NCBI GenBank assembly: GCA_003233115.1
Contig: QIKV01000078.1
Span: forward strand, 1-39,751
Direction: 5' to 3'
Length of the DNA: 39,751 nucleotides
Origin: Oceanospirillales bacterium
GTDB lineage: Bacteria; Pseudomonadota; Gammaproteobacteria; Xanthomonadales; SZUA-36
This document shows, one piece after another, positions 16,616-24,805 of this stretch (position 1 is its first letter; every line of letters starts with the position of its first letter). The notes beneath the pieces were generated by a model, which saw only the letters and a list, made by a program, of their open reading frames with translations, had not been told where the DNA came from and did not search any database. Position numbers and translations under genes: made by a program.

Positions 16616-17560
16616 TCAGATATTCTGTTCCGCCCATCTTATCAGCCAATCCTGCAGAAGTAAGTCCCCGCGTACCTGTGTGGCTGACAAGCGGCGGTTA
16701 TCATCCGCCTGCTTTTGTAATTCCAGCAGCGACTGCATCTGCAAACGGCTACCCGCAGGTATCCAGTTTGCTGCCTTGCCGGCCATACCGGACCTGACCG
16801 CCTCAGCCAGGCACATGGACAACCAGCGCCACAATTCATCGGCGTCCAGTTCGGCGAGCCCTGCGCTGATTTGCGAAACCGAGCCGGGGCGTGCAAGCAA
16901 TGTAGCAAGGCTTTCCTGTACCCGGCTATAGGCATTGGATTCAGGTGACGCGAGGTAACGGGCTGCGCGCAACGGACTGCCAGCAGCCGCCTGCAGCGCC
17001 ACACTGGCCGCGGCCCTTGATTTGGCCGAGGTCTTTTCCAGCCAGTCCAGCACCAGCGGGGTGTCCGGCTGGTTGACAACAATGGACTGACAGCGGCTGC
17101 GAATGGTGACCGGCAGCCGCGCCGGCTCATTGCATACCAGGATAAGCACCGCATCGCCGGCAGGCTCTTCGAGGCTTTTCAACAATGCATTGGCCGCAGC
17201 CAGGTTCATGCTTTGTGCAGGCTCGATGCAGGCCACTTTGCGGGCACTGATCGAACAGGTCAGGTCGAGTGAGGCAATCAGGCTGCGGACCTGCTCCACC
17301 TTGATCACCTCACTGCCTTCCAGCGGGTGCAGCTCAAACCGGTCAGGATGGGCGCCGCCGGCAAGCAGCTTACAGGAGCGACACTGCCCACAGGCTTCGG
17401 CCTGTTCTTCACTGCACAGAAGCTTTGCCACCATGGCACTCGCCAGTGCGTGCTTACCGTTCCCGGCAGGCCCTTCAATCATCACAGCATGTGCCAGCCT
17501 GTTCTGCTCAAGGCGCCGCAAAAAAAATGACCAGTGGTCCGCCAGCCAGGGATAAATCAT
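16616..17560 (-). CDS. holB: DNA polymerase III subunit delta'
   Basis: Clamp-loader subunit (314 residues) that with delta and the gamma/tau ATPases opens the beta clamp. N-terminal AAA+ fold with the modified P-loop region EGPAGNGKHALA (about 29-40), zinc-finger cysteines C49, C57, C60 and C63 (LLCSEEQAEACGQCRSC), VEQVRSLIASL and AANALLKSLEEP (sensor/SRC region). The C-terminal oligomerisation part is less conserved. ATG 17560 overlaps the tmk stop by 4 bp, implying translational coupling, and the tmk-holB-pilZ order is conserved in related bacteria. Cytoplasmic; nothing odd seen. Confidence 0.93.
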   Translation of the reverse strand: MIYPWLADHWSFFLRRLEQNRLAHAVMIEGPAGNGKHALASAMVAKLLCSEEQAEACGQCRSCKLLAGGAHPDRFELHPLEGSEVIKVEQVRSLIASLDLTCSISARKVACIEPAQSMNLAAANALLKSLEEPAGDAVLILVCNEPARLPVTIRSRCQSIVVNQPDTPLVLDWLEKTSAKSRAAASVALQAAAGSPLRAARYLASPESNAYSRVQESLATLLARPGSVSQISAGLAELDADELWRWLSMCLAEAVRSGMAGKAANWIPAGSRLQMQSLLELQKQADDNRRLSATQVRGDLLLQDWLIRWAEQNI

Positions 17561-18192
17561 AACCCGGGCAAGCCTTGCAATATGTCTTGCACTTGTTGCC
17601 AGACCTGATCCTGACCCTGCCCTGCATCAATAACGCGGAAGCGCCGGGGAAATGCTGCAGCACGTTCAAGGTAGGTATTCCTGACCCGCTCGAAGAACTG
17701 GATTGACTCGATCTCGAAGCGGTCAGCCGCGCCCCGCCCGGCGACTCTTTGCATGCCCTGTTTTATCGGCACATCGAATAAAAGGGTCAAATCCGGTTGT
17801 AAATCCGGGTGGATAAATTGTTCCAGCGCGGCAACTGCTGCAACCCCCAACTGGCGGCCACCGCCCTGATAGGCGTAACTGGCATCCGTGAAACGGTCGC
17901 TGACCACTACTTTGCCGGCGGCCAGCGCCGGCCTGATCACCTGTTGCAGCAACTGTGCGCGGGCAGCAAACAGCAGCAGTAATTCAGCCTGGCTGTCGAG
18001 TCCTGCGTTGCGTGTATCCAGAAGAACCTGGCGAATCTCCTCGGACACCTCAGTGCCACCCGGCTCGCGGGCTTCCACAACTTCTTTGCCGTGCGCCTCC
18101 AGCCACGCCACAATATGGACGTGCTGAGTACTTTTTCCTGCGCCCTCGCCCCCTTCAAGGGTAATAAAGAAGCCCTTCCCTGCTGATCTCAC
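17557..18192 (-). CDS. tmk: Thymidylate kinase
   Basis: Phosphorylates dTMP to dTDP with ATP. The 211 residues are the usual length. P-loop LEGGEGAGKST (12-22), EAREPGGTEVSEEIR (dTMP site), DRFTDASYAYQGGGRQLG (Mg/base contacts) and the lid region with AGRGAADRFE are all present. The start is GTG at 18192, within the mltG stop (GTGA overlap), so translation is probably coupled to mltG. It sits between mltG and holB as in E. coli. Confidence 0.95.
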   Translation of the reverse strand: MRSAGKGFFITLEGGEGAGKSTQHVHIVAWLEAHGKEVVEAREPGGTEVSEEIRQVLLDTRNAGLDSQAELLLLFAARAQLLQQVIRPALAAGKVVVSDRFTDASYAYQGGGRQLGVAAVAALEQFIHPDLQPDLTLLFDVPIKQGMQRVAGRGAADRFEIESIQFFERVRNTYLERAAAFPRRFRVIDAGQGQDQVWQQVQDILQGLPGL

Positions 18193-19217
18193 GGCTTTGA
18201 CTCCTGCTGTGGGGCATTGCGCTTAAGCAATCGTTGAACCGCCTTGTTGTGGGCCTCAAGGGTGGTGGAAAAGCGGTGCCCGCCCTGCCCGTCTGCGACA
18301 AAAAACATGGCTTCACCCTGCGCCGGATGCGCTGCTGCCTGCAATGAGGCCAAACCTGGCAGCGCGATGGGCGTTGGCGGTAAACCATAGCGCGTATACG
18401 TGTTATAGGGTGTGTCAACATGGAGATCACGGCGGCGAATATTGCCGTCGTATGACTCACCCAAACCATAAATGACCGTCGGATCGGTCTCCAGTCGCCA
18501 CTTTTTCAGTAAGCGGCGCACGAATACACCCGCAATTTCTGCTCTTTCACCATCACGGGAAGTCTCCTTTTCCACAATGGATGCCATAATCAGCATTTCA
18601 TAGCTTGTTTCATACGGCAGGTTGTTAGCCCGCCCGGACCAAACCTGGCGAAGCGTGTCTTGCATATCCCGGTAAGCACGCTGCAGGATTTGCAGATCAG
18701 CATCACCCCGGACAAAAACGTAGGTTTCCGGCAGAAACCAACCTTCAGCCGGTCCCGCCGGCAGGCCGTCCAGGGATGCCAGGTCCGCTGCCCTCAACGA
18801 ACTGTGCTGCAGCACCGGATCCTTATCCAGCGCCACCAGTAACTGTCGCACATTCCAGCCTTCCACGATTGTAAAGCGGTAGGTAACGACCTTTCCGGAT
18901 GCCAGCTTCACCAGCAGGGCTGCCGGCACCAGGCCGGGTTCCAGGGCATATTCGCCGGCCTTGATGGTGACTGCCTGCAGCCTGTTCAGCAGGCGCCAGC
19001 GCCAGTCCATGCGCGTAACCCCACGCTGCGCGAGTTCAGCCACCACCGAGCGGATGCTGGAACCCCGTTTAACCACGAACACCATGCCGGCGTCTCCAAT
19101 AGCCAATGGTGTCAGCAGGAAACTCCGGTATTGCTGCCACAGCCCGATGGCCACGGCGCCCGCCAGCACCAGCACAATAACCGCAACTGGCACAGCCCGT
19201 TTGAGCGTGCCTTTCAT
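18189..19217 (-). CDS. mltG: Endolytic murein transglycosylase MltG
   Basis: Inner-membrane lytic transglycosylase (342 residues) thought to cleave nascent glycan strands and so set their length. One N-terminal transmembrane helix (about 9-27, VAVIVLVLAGAVAIGL), a LysM-like domain (VFVVKRGSSIRSVVAELAQRG) and the YceG catalytic domain. The catalytic Glu is expected in MASIVEKET (E216). DPTVIYGLG, NTYTRYGLPPTPIALPG and the AHPAQGEAMFFVADGQGGHRFS motif complete the family pattern. ATG 19217 overlaps the pabC stop by 4 bp. The pabC-mltG-tmk neighbourhood is conserved in gammaproteobacteria. Confidence 0.94.
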   Translation of the reverse strand: MKGTLKRAVPVAVIVLVLAGAVAIGLWQQYRSFLLTPLAIGDAGMVFVVKRGSSIRSVVAELAQRGVTRMDWRWRLLNRLQAVTIKAGEYALEPGLVPAALLVKLASGKVVTYRFTIVEGWNVRQLLVALDKDPVLQHSSLRAADLASLDGLPAGPAEGWFLPETYVFVRGDADLQILQRAYRDMQDTLRQVWSGRANNLPYETSYEMLIMASIVEKETSRDGERAEIAGVFVRRLLKKWRLETDPTVIYGLGESYDGNIRRRDLHVDTPYNTYTRYGLPPTPIALPGLASLQAAAHPAQGEAMFFVADGQGGHRFSTTLEAHNKAVQRLLKRNAPQQESKP

Positions 19218-20026
19218 ACGCTGGCACCGCTTTGAAGCCAGTGTTGCAGTTTCCGTGTGAACGGACCAATTTCATACCGCTGACTATCAATCGCAGTCAC
19301 CGGCACGATGCCGCGCACGGCATTGCAAATGAACACCTCATCGGCCTCCTGCAACAGGTCTACCTGGATTCGACGCTGCTCACAACGCGTGCTGAACGCA
19401 GCCAGCAACTGGCTGCGAAGCACGCCACGAACTCCGCAGCGGTCCAGCCTGGGCGTCAACAGCCTGTCGTCCAGAACCAGGAAAATATTGGCTGAAACAG
19501 CACTGATTACATGGTCCTCCTGATCCAGCAGAATACCCTCGGACACACCTTCGGCAAAAAATTCAGTGCTGGCCACCACCTGTTCCAGCCGGTTGAGGTG
19601 CTTGATACCGCCCAGTGCCGGTTGAATTGCCAGCCTCAGATCACAGATACGGGCCTTCACACCCCGGGCGGTATTTTCATCGATATCCAGCGGGAACACA
19701 TGAGCACTGACGATTCTTATACAACCGGCATCCTGCGACGGCCGGTAGCCACGTGCGCTGCCACCTCGGGTAAGGACTATTTTCACCACCGCATCAACCA
19801 GCGCTGTGCTGACGGTTTGTACTTCCCGTAACAGGAGGGCTTGCGGTGGCATGGCAATGCCCAGGCGTTCGCAGCCAACACCAAGACGGTCCATATGGGC
19901 CTGCCATCTGCGCGGCATGCCGTTGTGTACCACCAGGGTTTCGAACAGGCCATCACCATAGCCCAGACCACGGTTTGAGGCCGACACAACGGTCGAAATC
20001 TCGCCATTTACAAGACATTCAAGCAT
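19214..20026 (-). CDS. pabC: Aminodeoxychorismate lyase
   Basis: PLP enzyme of fold type IV (270 residues) that converts 4-amino-4-deoxychorismate to p-aminobenzoate and pyruvate for folate synthesis. RGLGYGDGLFETL near 19-31 and the catalytic lysine K142 in ALGGIKHLNRLEQVVA are present; the C-terminal SAVSANIFLVLDDRLLTPRLDRCGVRGVLR is typical. ATG 20026 begins one base after the pabB stop; a longer open frame to 20149 lies wholly inside pabB and is rejected. It acts directly after the product of the adjacent pabB. Branched-chain aminotransferases share the fold, but length and neighbours favour PabC. Confidence 0.93.
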   Translation of the reverse strand: MLECLVNGEISTVVSASNRGLGYGDGLFETLVVHNGMPRRWQAHMDRLGVGCERLGIAMPPQALLLREVQTVSTALVDAVVKIVLTRGGSARGYRPSQDAGCIRIVSAHVFPLDIDENTARGVKARICDLRLAIQPALGGIKHLNRLEQVVASTEFFAEGVSEGILLDQEDHVISAVSANIFLVLDDRLLTPRLDRCGVRGVLRSQLLAAFSTRCEQRRIQVDLLQEADEVFICNAVRGIVPVTAIDSQRYEIGPFTRKLQHWLQSGASV

Positions 20027-20027
20027 G

Positions 20028-21365
20028 TTAGCAGACTCCCAGGGCACGCAACAAACCCCTGGCTTTATCCTCGGTTTCAGCCACCTCCCGGTTGGGGTTG
20101 GAATCCGCAACGATGCCGGCCCCCGTACGGAAACTGATATGTTTGCCACGCAATAACATTGAGCGTATCAGGATATTCAGATCCATACGGCCATCCAGCC
20201 CCAGGTAACCAAAAGAGCCTGTGTAGTAACCCCGGCCATGCGCCTCCAGTTCAGCGATAATTTCCATGCAACGGACTTTGGGGCAACCCGTAATTGTGCC
20301 GCCCGGAAAAACTGCCCGGATAACATCGACGGGTGTAACCCCGGGGCGCAGGCGTCCGCATACGTTTGAAACGATATGATGAACATGCGCATAGGTCTCT
20401 ACGACCATCAGTTCGTCCACCTCTACCGTTCCCGCTGCGCAGACCCGGCCGAGATCGTTGCGTTCCAAGTCTATCAGCATAATATGTTCAGCGCGTTCTT
20501 TCGGGTGCGCCAGCAATTCACGGCTGAGTGCGCTGTCTGCCACACTGTCTGTACCGCGCGGGTGAGTGCCGGCAATCGGTCTCGACTGAACCTTGCCGTG
20601 GCCCATCTGGACCAGCCTCTCAGGCGAGGAACTCATCAACGTATGCCCGCACCAACGCATCATGCCGGCAAACGGTGCGGGGTTGCTTTCGCGCAGCGAC
20701 CGGTAAAGCCTGGCGGCGTCAACCGGCCTGCCAAACTCGCCCTGCCATCCCCGCGACAGATTCACCTGAAACACATCACCGGCGAGGATATAGGCATGGA
20801 TTCTCTCAATGGCCCGCCTGAATGATTCCGGCGGTTCCGGCAACAGCAACGGCACATCCATGGGCGCAGGCGCAGCAATTTCCCCGAGGGCTTCGATCTC
20901 CCCGCGTACCTGCTCCAGCAAGTCCGGTTCCTCCGCACCAATATGCAATATGCCCGGTTGCTCAGGCCGGGTTAGAATCACCGCGGGGCAGCGCGCTGCA
21001 AAGGCAATGGGAAAGTCATCATCGGCACTCGGAAAGTTTACTTTCGGCTCAATTTCTGCAGCCAGTTCATAACCCAGGTACACAAACCAGCCGCCCGCAA
21101 ACGGCCAGTCATTTGCGTCATTCGAAGAGGGTTCTTCCTGCAAGTACCAGTCGTTTAAGCGGGACAGAAAATTACTGCCCTCGCCGGGACCGGTGATGTG
21201 CCCGTCACTGTGCTTGCACAGTTGTTCGCCGTCCGGCCTGAGCAACAAGCTGTACTCACCCAGCGGGCCGGGTGCGGCGCTGTCCAGCAGATACGGGTAA
21301 TGATGGGCTAGCGCGGCCGCAATACTTTGCAGGTCAAGGCTGCTATTCAGCGTACAACAATGCAA
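20028..21365 (-). CDS. pabB: Aminodeoxychorismate synthase component I (PabB-type)
   Basis: Chorismate-binding enzyme (445 residues) that with a glutamine amidotransferase aminates chorismate. The C-terminal domain (about 180-440) has GDVFQVNLSRGW, SSSPERL, SRPIAGTHPRG, LIDLERNDLGRV, VFPGGTITGCPKVRCMEII and YTGSFGYL. The position of the E. coli PabB lysine nucleophile (PIKGT) is alanine here (A265), as in TrpE. PabB is favoured over TrpE because pabC follows directly and the N-terminus reads LLDSAAPG rather than the Trp-binding LLES. The start appears to be TTG at 21365, two bases after the fabF stop; no ATG or GTG fits better. No amidotransferase gene (pabA/trpG) is in the window. Confidence 0.88.
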   Translation of the reverse strand: MHCCTLNSSLDLQSIAAALAHHYPYLLDSAAPGPLGEYSLLLRPDGEQLCKHSDGHITGPGEGSNFLSRLNDWYLQEEPSSNDANDWPFAGGWFVYLGYELAAEIEPKVNFPSADDDFPIAFAARCPAVILTRPEQPGILHIGAEEPDLLEQVRGEIEALGEIAAPAPMDVPLLLPEPPESFRRAIERIHAYILAGDVFQVNLSRGWQGEFGRPVDAARLYRSLRESNPAPFAGMMRWCGHTLMSSSPERLVQMGHGKVQSRPIAGTHPRGTDSVADSALSRELLAHPKERAEHIMLIDLERNDLGRVCAAGTVEVDELMVVETYAHVHHIVSNVCGRLRPGVTPVDVIRAVFPGGTITGCPKVRCMEIIAELEAHGRGYYTGSFGYLGLDGRMDLNILIRSMLLRGKHISFRTGAGIVADSNPNREVAETEDKARGLLRALGVC

Positions 21366-21367
21366 CG

Positions 21368-22618
21368 TCAGTCAGTAAATTTTCGGAAAACCAGGCTGCT
21401 GTTGGTACCGCCAAAACCAAATGAATTGGAGATCGCAATATCTATATCCTGTTCACGGGCCGTATTGGGTACGTAATCCAGGTCACAGCCTGCGCCCGGC
21501 TTATCCAGGTTTATGGTTGGAGGAATAATGCTGTCGCGGATGGCAAGCAGGCTGAAAATGGCTTCAACACCACCCGCGGCACCGAGCAAATGCCCGGTCA
21601 TTGATTTGGTTGAGCTAACCGGAACCGTTAGCGCATGGCTACCAAAAACCGTCTTGACGGCAATGGATTCGGCCAGGTCACCCAGCGGTGTGGATGTGCC
21701 GTGTGCATTGATATAGCCCACATCCTGCGGGTCTATTTTGGCGTCGTTCAGGGCAATCTGCATACAACGGGCTGCACCTTCACCGTCGTCGGGAGGCGCC
21801 GTCATATGTGAAGCGTCTGCACTCATACCATAACCAATGAGTTCACCATAGATCGCTGCGCCACGGCGTTTGGCGTGTTCCAGTTCTTCAAGAATAACGA
21901 TGCCGGCACCGTTGGAAAGCACGAAGCCATCCCGCTCTTCATCCCAGGGGCGACTGGCCTGCTCGGGAGCATCATTGCGGGTCGACATGGCACGGGCAGA
22001 AATAAAACCACTGACGGATGTCGGTGTCGTAGCGAATTCAGCACCACCGGCGACCATGATGTCCGCCTCTCCATACTGGATCATACGGGCTGCCGTACCC
22101 ATACTATGGGTGGCGGAACTACAGGCGGAGACAATGGCAATATTCGGACCCTTGAGGTTATAACGAATCGAAAGGTAACCGCCGATCATGTTGATGATTG
22201 AACCCGGAATAAAAAATGGGCCAACTTTGCGTGGTCCGCCTTTCAGGTAGGCTTCGGTGGTCTTCTCAATGGTCGCAAGACCGCCAATACCGGCACCGAT
22301 GGCACAGCCTGTGCGCTCAGGATCATGACGCGAATTTTCATCCAGCAGACCGGCATTCGCCAGTGCGTCGGCACCCGCCGAGAAACCGTAATGGACAAAG
22401 TTGTCCATGCGCTTGGCTTCACGAGGCGTGAGGTAGTCCGCCACATCAAAATCGATCACTTCCCCGGCAATGCGGGTCTTCATCTGCTGCGCATCAAAAG
22501 AGGTAATCGCCCGGATACCACTGCGGCCGTTACATATTGCTTCCCAGGCAGAATCAACCGTACTGCCGACGGGTGACACAATGCCCATGCCAGTCACTAC
22601 AACCCGACGTTGCGACAT
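21368..22618 (-). CDS. fabF: 3-oxoacyl-[ACP] synthase II
   Basis: Elongating condensing enzyme of type II fatty-acid synthesis (416 residues). The Cys-His-His active site is visible: C166 in VSACSSATHS, H306 in NAHGTSTPLGD and H343 in STKSMTGHLLGAAGG. ATG 22618 has GAGG nine bases upstream. The spacer to acpP (91 bp) holds a hairpin. Downstream pabB follows after two bases, so fatty-acid and folate genes are probably co-transcribed. Confidence 0.96.
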   Translation of the reverse strand: MSQRRVVVTGMGIVSPVGSTVDSAWEAICNGRSGIRAITSFDAQQMKTRIAGEVIDFDVADYLTPREAKRMDNFVHYGFSAGADALANAGLLDENSRHDPERTGCAIGAGIGGLATIEKTTEAYLKGGPRKVGPFFIPGSIINMIGGYLSIRYNLKGPNIAIVSACSSATHSMGTAARMIQYGEADIMVAGGAEFATTPTSVSGFISARAMSTRNDAPEQASRPWDEERDGFVLSNGAGIVILEELEHAKRRGAAIYGELIGYGMSADASHMTAPPDDGEGAARCMQIALNDAKIDPQDVGYINAHGTSTPLGDLAESIAVKTVFGSHALTVPVSSTKSMTGHLLGAAGGVEAIFSLLAIRDSIIPPTINLDKPGAGCDLDYVPNTAREQDIDIAISNSFGFGGTNSSLVFRKFTD

Positions 22619-22661
22619 CTGCTTAAACCTCGATTCACTAATTAACTATATAAAACGAATG

Positions 22662-22684
22662 ACGGCCGGCAAATTGCCGACCGT
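22662..22684 (-). terminator. Hairpin between acpP and fabF, candidate attenuator
   Basis: Read on the minus strand, ACGGTCGGCAA pairs with TTGCCGGCCGT, 11 pairs counting one G-U, before allowing for the small loop. A TTTT run follows only after five bases (minus strand CATTCGTTTTATATAG), so it may be a partial terminator that keeps acpP mRNA more abundant than fabF mRNA. This role is inferred. Confidence 0.45.
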
Positions 22685-22709
22685 ACACGCTTGATTCGGG
22701 GTTTCAGCC

Positions 22710-22946
22710 CTAGCTGTTAGTGGAATTGATATAATCAATTGCCTGCTGAACACTGGTAATTTTTTCCGCTTCTTCGTCAGGTATTTCACACTCAAATTCT
22801 TCCTCGAGTGCCATAACCAGCTCAACGGTATCCAGAGAATCTGCACCAAGGTCATCCACGAAAGAGGCATTGGCGGTCACTTCCTCATCTTTAACACCCA
22901 GTTGCTCTACAACGATTTTCTGAACGCGTTCTTCAATACTGCTCAT
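22710..22946 (-). CDS. acpP: Acyl carrier protein
   Basis: Acidic 78-residue carrier of growing acyl chains. [20 protein letters not shown] contains S37, the 4'-phosphopantetheine attachment site, and the start [12 protein letters not shown] is the standard N-terminus. ATG 22946 has AAGGAA ten bases upstream; an open frame to 23057 is not ACP-like and is excluded. The 141-bp gap to fabG (22947-23087) is the longest inside the block and AT-rich near the gene, so acpP probably has its own promoter, but I could not choose -35/-10 boxes with confidence. Confidence 0.97.
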   Translation of the reverse strand: MSSIEERVQKIVVEQLGVKDEEVTANASFVDDLGADSLDTVELVMALEEEFECEIPDEEAEKITSVQQAIDYINSTNS

Positions 22947-23087
22947 ATTTAAATGATTCCTTAAAGTTTCGACACAGAAACGCCATTTTAATGAATATAG
23001 CGCAACTGTGCCAGTCTTATGCCCTTCGCCGCCGTATGTATCAATGGCGACAACCATGTTAATAAATTGTTATCTTCAATCCGGCGC

Positions 23088-23828
23088 TTAACCCATGTAC
23101 ATGCCACCATTTACATGGATCGTCTGGCCGGTTATATACGCTGCGGCAGGCGAAGCAAGAAAATTGACTACTGCTGCAATATCGCCTGGCTCGCCCAGGC
23201 GTTTGAGCGGAATGTCTTTCAACATGGCCTCGCGCTGCTCCGCGCTCAATTCCCGGGTCATATCCGTATCAATAAACCCCGGTGCGACCACATTCACGGT
23301 GATGCCTCTGGAGCCCACCTCACGCGCCAGTGAGCGGGAGAAACCCGCCATGCCGGCCTTGGCGGCTGCATAGTTTGCCTGACCTGCATTACCCATCGAG
23401 CCAATAACAGATGCAATACTGATGATACGGCCCGTGCGTGCTTTCATCATGCCCCGCAAACACGCTTTGGACAGCCTGTACACGGAACGCAGATTGGTAT
23501 CAAGAACGGTATCCCAGTCATCTTCATTCATACGCAGCAATAACTGGTCGCGCGTCACGCCGGCGTTGTTCACCAGGATTGTTGGCGCTGAGGCCTGTGA
23601 GGTAATTTCGGCCATCACCGCAATGATACCGTCGGCCTCATTGACGTTGAGCACCAGGCCGGTCAGGCCTGCAATACTGCGCCCGCTGATGGCCGCCGCG
23701 CCGGTAGCGGTGGTCGCGGTGCCGAACACGGTGGCGCCGCTGGCGGCGAGCATGTCAGCAATGGCTGCGCCTATTCCACGGCTTGCTCCGGTGACCAGGG
23801 CAACCTGATCCTGCAGGTTATTTCTCAT
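23088..23828 (-). CDS. fabG: 3-oxoacyl-[ACP] reductase
   Basis: NADPH-dependent short-chain dehydrogenase (246 residues) that reduces 3-oxoacyl-ACP. Cofactor motif TGASRGIG (13-20), NNAG (87-90), and the catalytic set N112, S140, Y153 and K157 (NYAAAKAG) are visible, with PGFIDTDMT near the end. ATG 23828 has a clear GGAGG-like site (GGAGGAAAGTC before ATG) and overlaps the end of fabD by 11 bp; the longer frame to 23867 is rejected for that reason. Confidence 0.96.
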   Translation of the reverse strand: MRNNLQDQVALVTGASRGIGAAIADMLAASGATVFGTATTATGAAAISGRSIAGLTGLVLNVNEADGIIAVMAEITSQASAPTILVNNAGVTRDQLLLRMNEDDWDTVLDTNLRSVYRLSKACLRGMMKARTGRIISIASVIGSMGNAGQANYAAAKAGMAGFSRSLAREVGSRGITVNVVAPGFIDTDMTRELSAEQREAMLKDIPLKRLGEPGDIAAVVNFLASPAAAYITGQTIHVNGGMYMG

Positions 23829-24765
23829 GACTTTCCTCCGTCTGCATGGCATCCTCAATCGCGGCACGCCCGCTCAGGGTAAATACCGCTGTGCGTTTGG
23901 CAATGCGGCGATTCAGGCTGGCCAGCACCTTGCCCGGCCCGCATTCTACAAATCTGTTAACACCCGCATCCAATAGCGACCTGATGGTTTCCGTCCAGCG
24001 AACCGGTTGCCACAGTTGCCGTGCCAGGGCCTCCCTGACCTGTTCCGCATCAGCGTATGCTCTGACATCGGCATTTTGAATGACCGGCAGTGAACTATCG
24101 GAGAAACGTGCTTCCAGTAGCAATTCCTGCAGCTTTGCTGCCGCCGGCTTCATCAGTGTGCAATGCGAAGGCACACTCACCGACAACGGCACTACGCGCC
24201 GTGCACCGGCCTGTTTGGCCAGTTCACCCGCTTGTTCCACCGCCGTTTTATTTCCCGAAATCACAACCTGCCCGGGTGCGTTGAAGTTCGCGCAGGCAAC
24301 GACCCCGACAGCCGCAACCTGCTCACAAATTTCATTCAGTACCTGGTCGTCCAGGCCCAACACGGCGGCCATGGCGCCGTTACCTGCCGGTGTGGCCTGC
24401 TGCATCAAGCGGCCGCGCTCGGCCACTATTGTGACGGCATCGCGAAAGCGCATGACCCCGGCCGCCACCAGGGCTGAATATTCGCCCAGGCTATGGCCAG
24501 CAAGATAATCGGGTTGTGCGCCACCGAGTGCCTGCCAGATTCGCCAGGTGGCGATTCCGGCGGTCAGCATGGCGGGCTGGGTTATTTCCGTCCGGTTAAG
24601 TTCTTCTGCCGGGCCGTCTGCCACCACGGCCCACAAATCATAACCCAGCACCGCTGACGCCTGGTCAAATGTTGCCTGCACCTGGCTGAACTCATCTGCC
24701 AGCGCAGACATCATGCCCACTGACTGGGAACCCTGTCCGGGAAACAGAAATGCGGTTTTTGTCAT
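23818..24765 (-). CDS. fabD: Malonyl-CoA:ACP transacylase
   Basis: Transfers malonyl from CoA to ACP (315 residues). FPGQGSQSVGM at the N-terminus, nucleophile S92 in AGHSLGEYSAL, R117-region AERGRLMQ and the SVPSHC histidine motif are present. Lies 40 bp after fabH and overlaps fabG by 11 bp. The C-terminal tail is a little longer than that of E. coli FabD, with nothing unusual in it. Confidence 0.96.
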   Translation of the reverse strand: MTKTAFLFPGQGSQSVGMMSALADEFSQVQATFDQASAVLGYDLWAVVADGPAEELNRTEITQPAMLTAGIATWRIWQALGGAQPDYLAGHSLGEYSALVAAGVMRFRDAVTIVAERGRLMQQATPAGNGAMAAVLGLDDQVLNEICEQVAAVGVVACANFNAPGQVVISGNKTAVEQAGELAKQAGARRVVPLSVSVPSHCTLMKPAAAKLQELLLEARFSDSSLPVIQNADVRAYADAEQVREALARQLWQPVRWTETIRSLLDAGVNRFVECGPGKVLASLNRRIAKRTAVFTLSGRAAIEDAMQTEESHEK

Positions 24766-24805
24766 ATTCTATCCCTGTTGAACCACGGCTGGCTTACGCT
24801 TGCGG

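Noticed and set aside
20028-21365. Anthranilate synthase TrpE
   Set aside because: PIAGT is TrpE-like, but the feedback motif LLES is replaced by LLDS and pabC follows directly; PabB kept as the call, with the doubt recorded as a finding.
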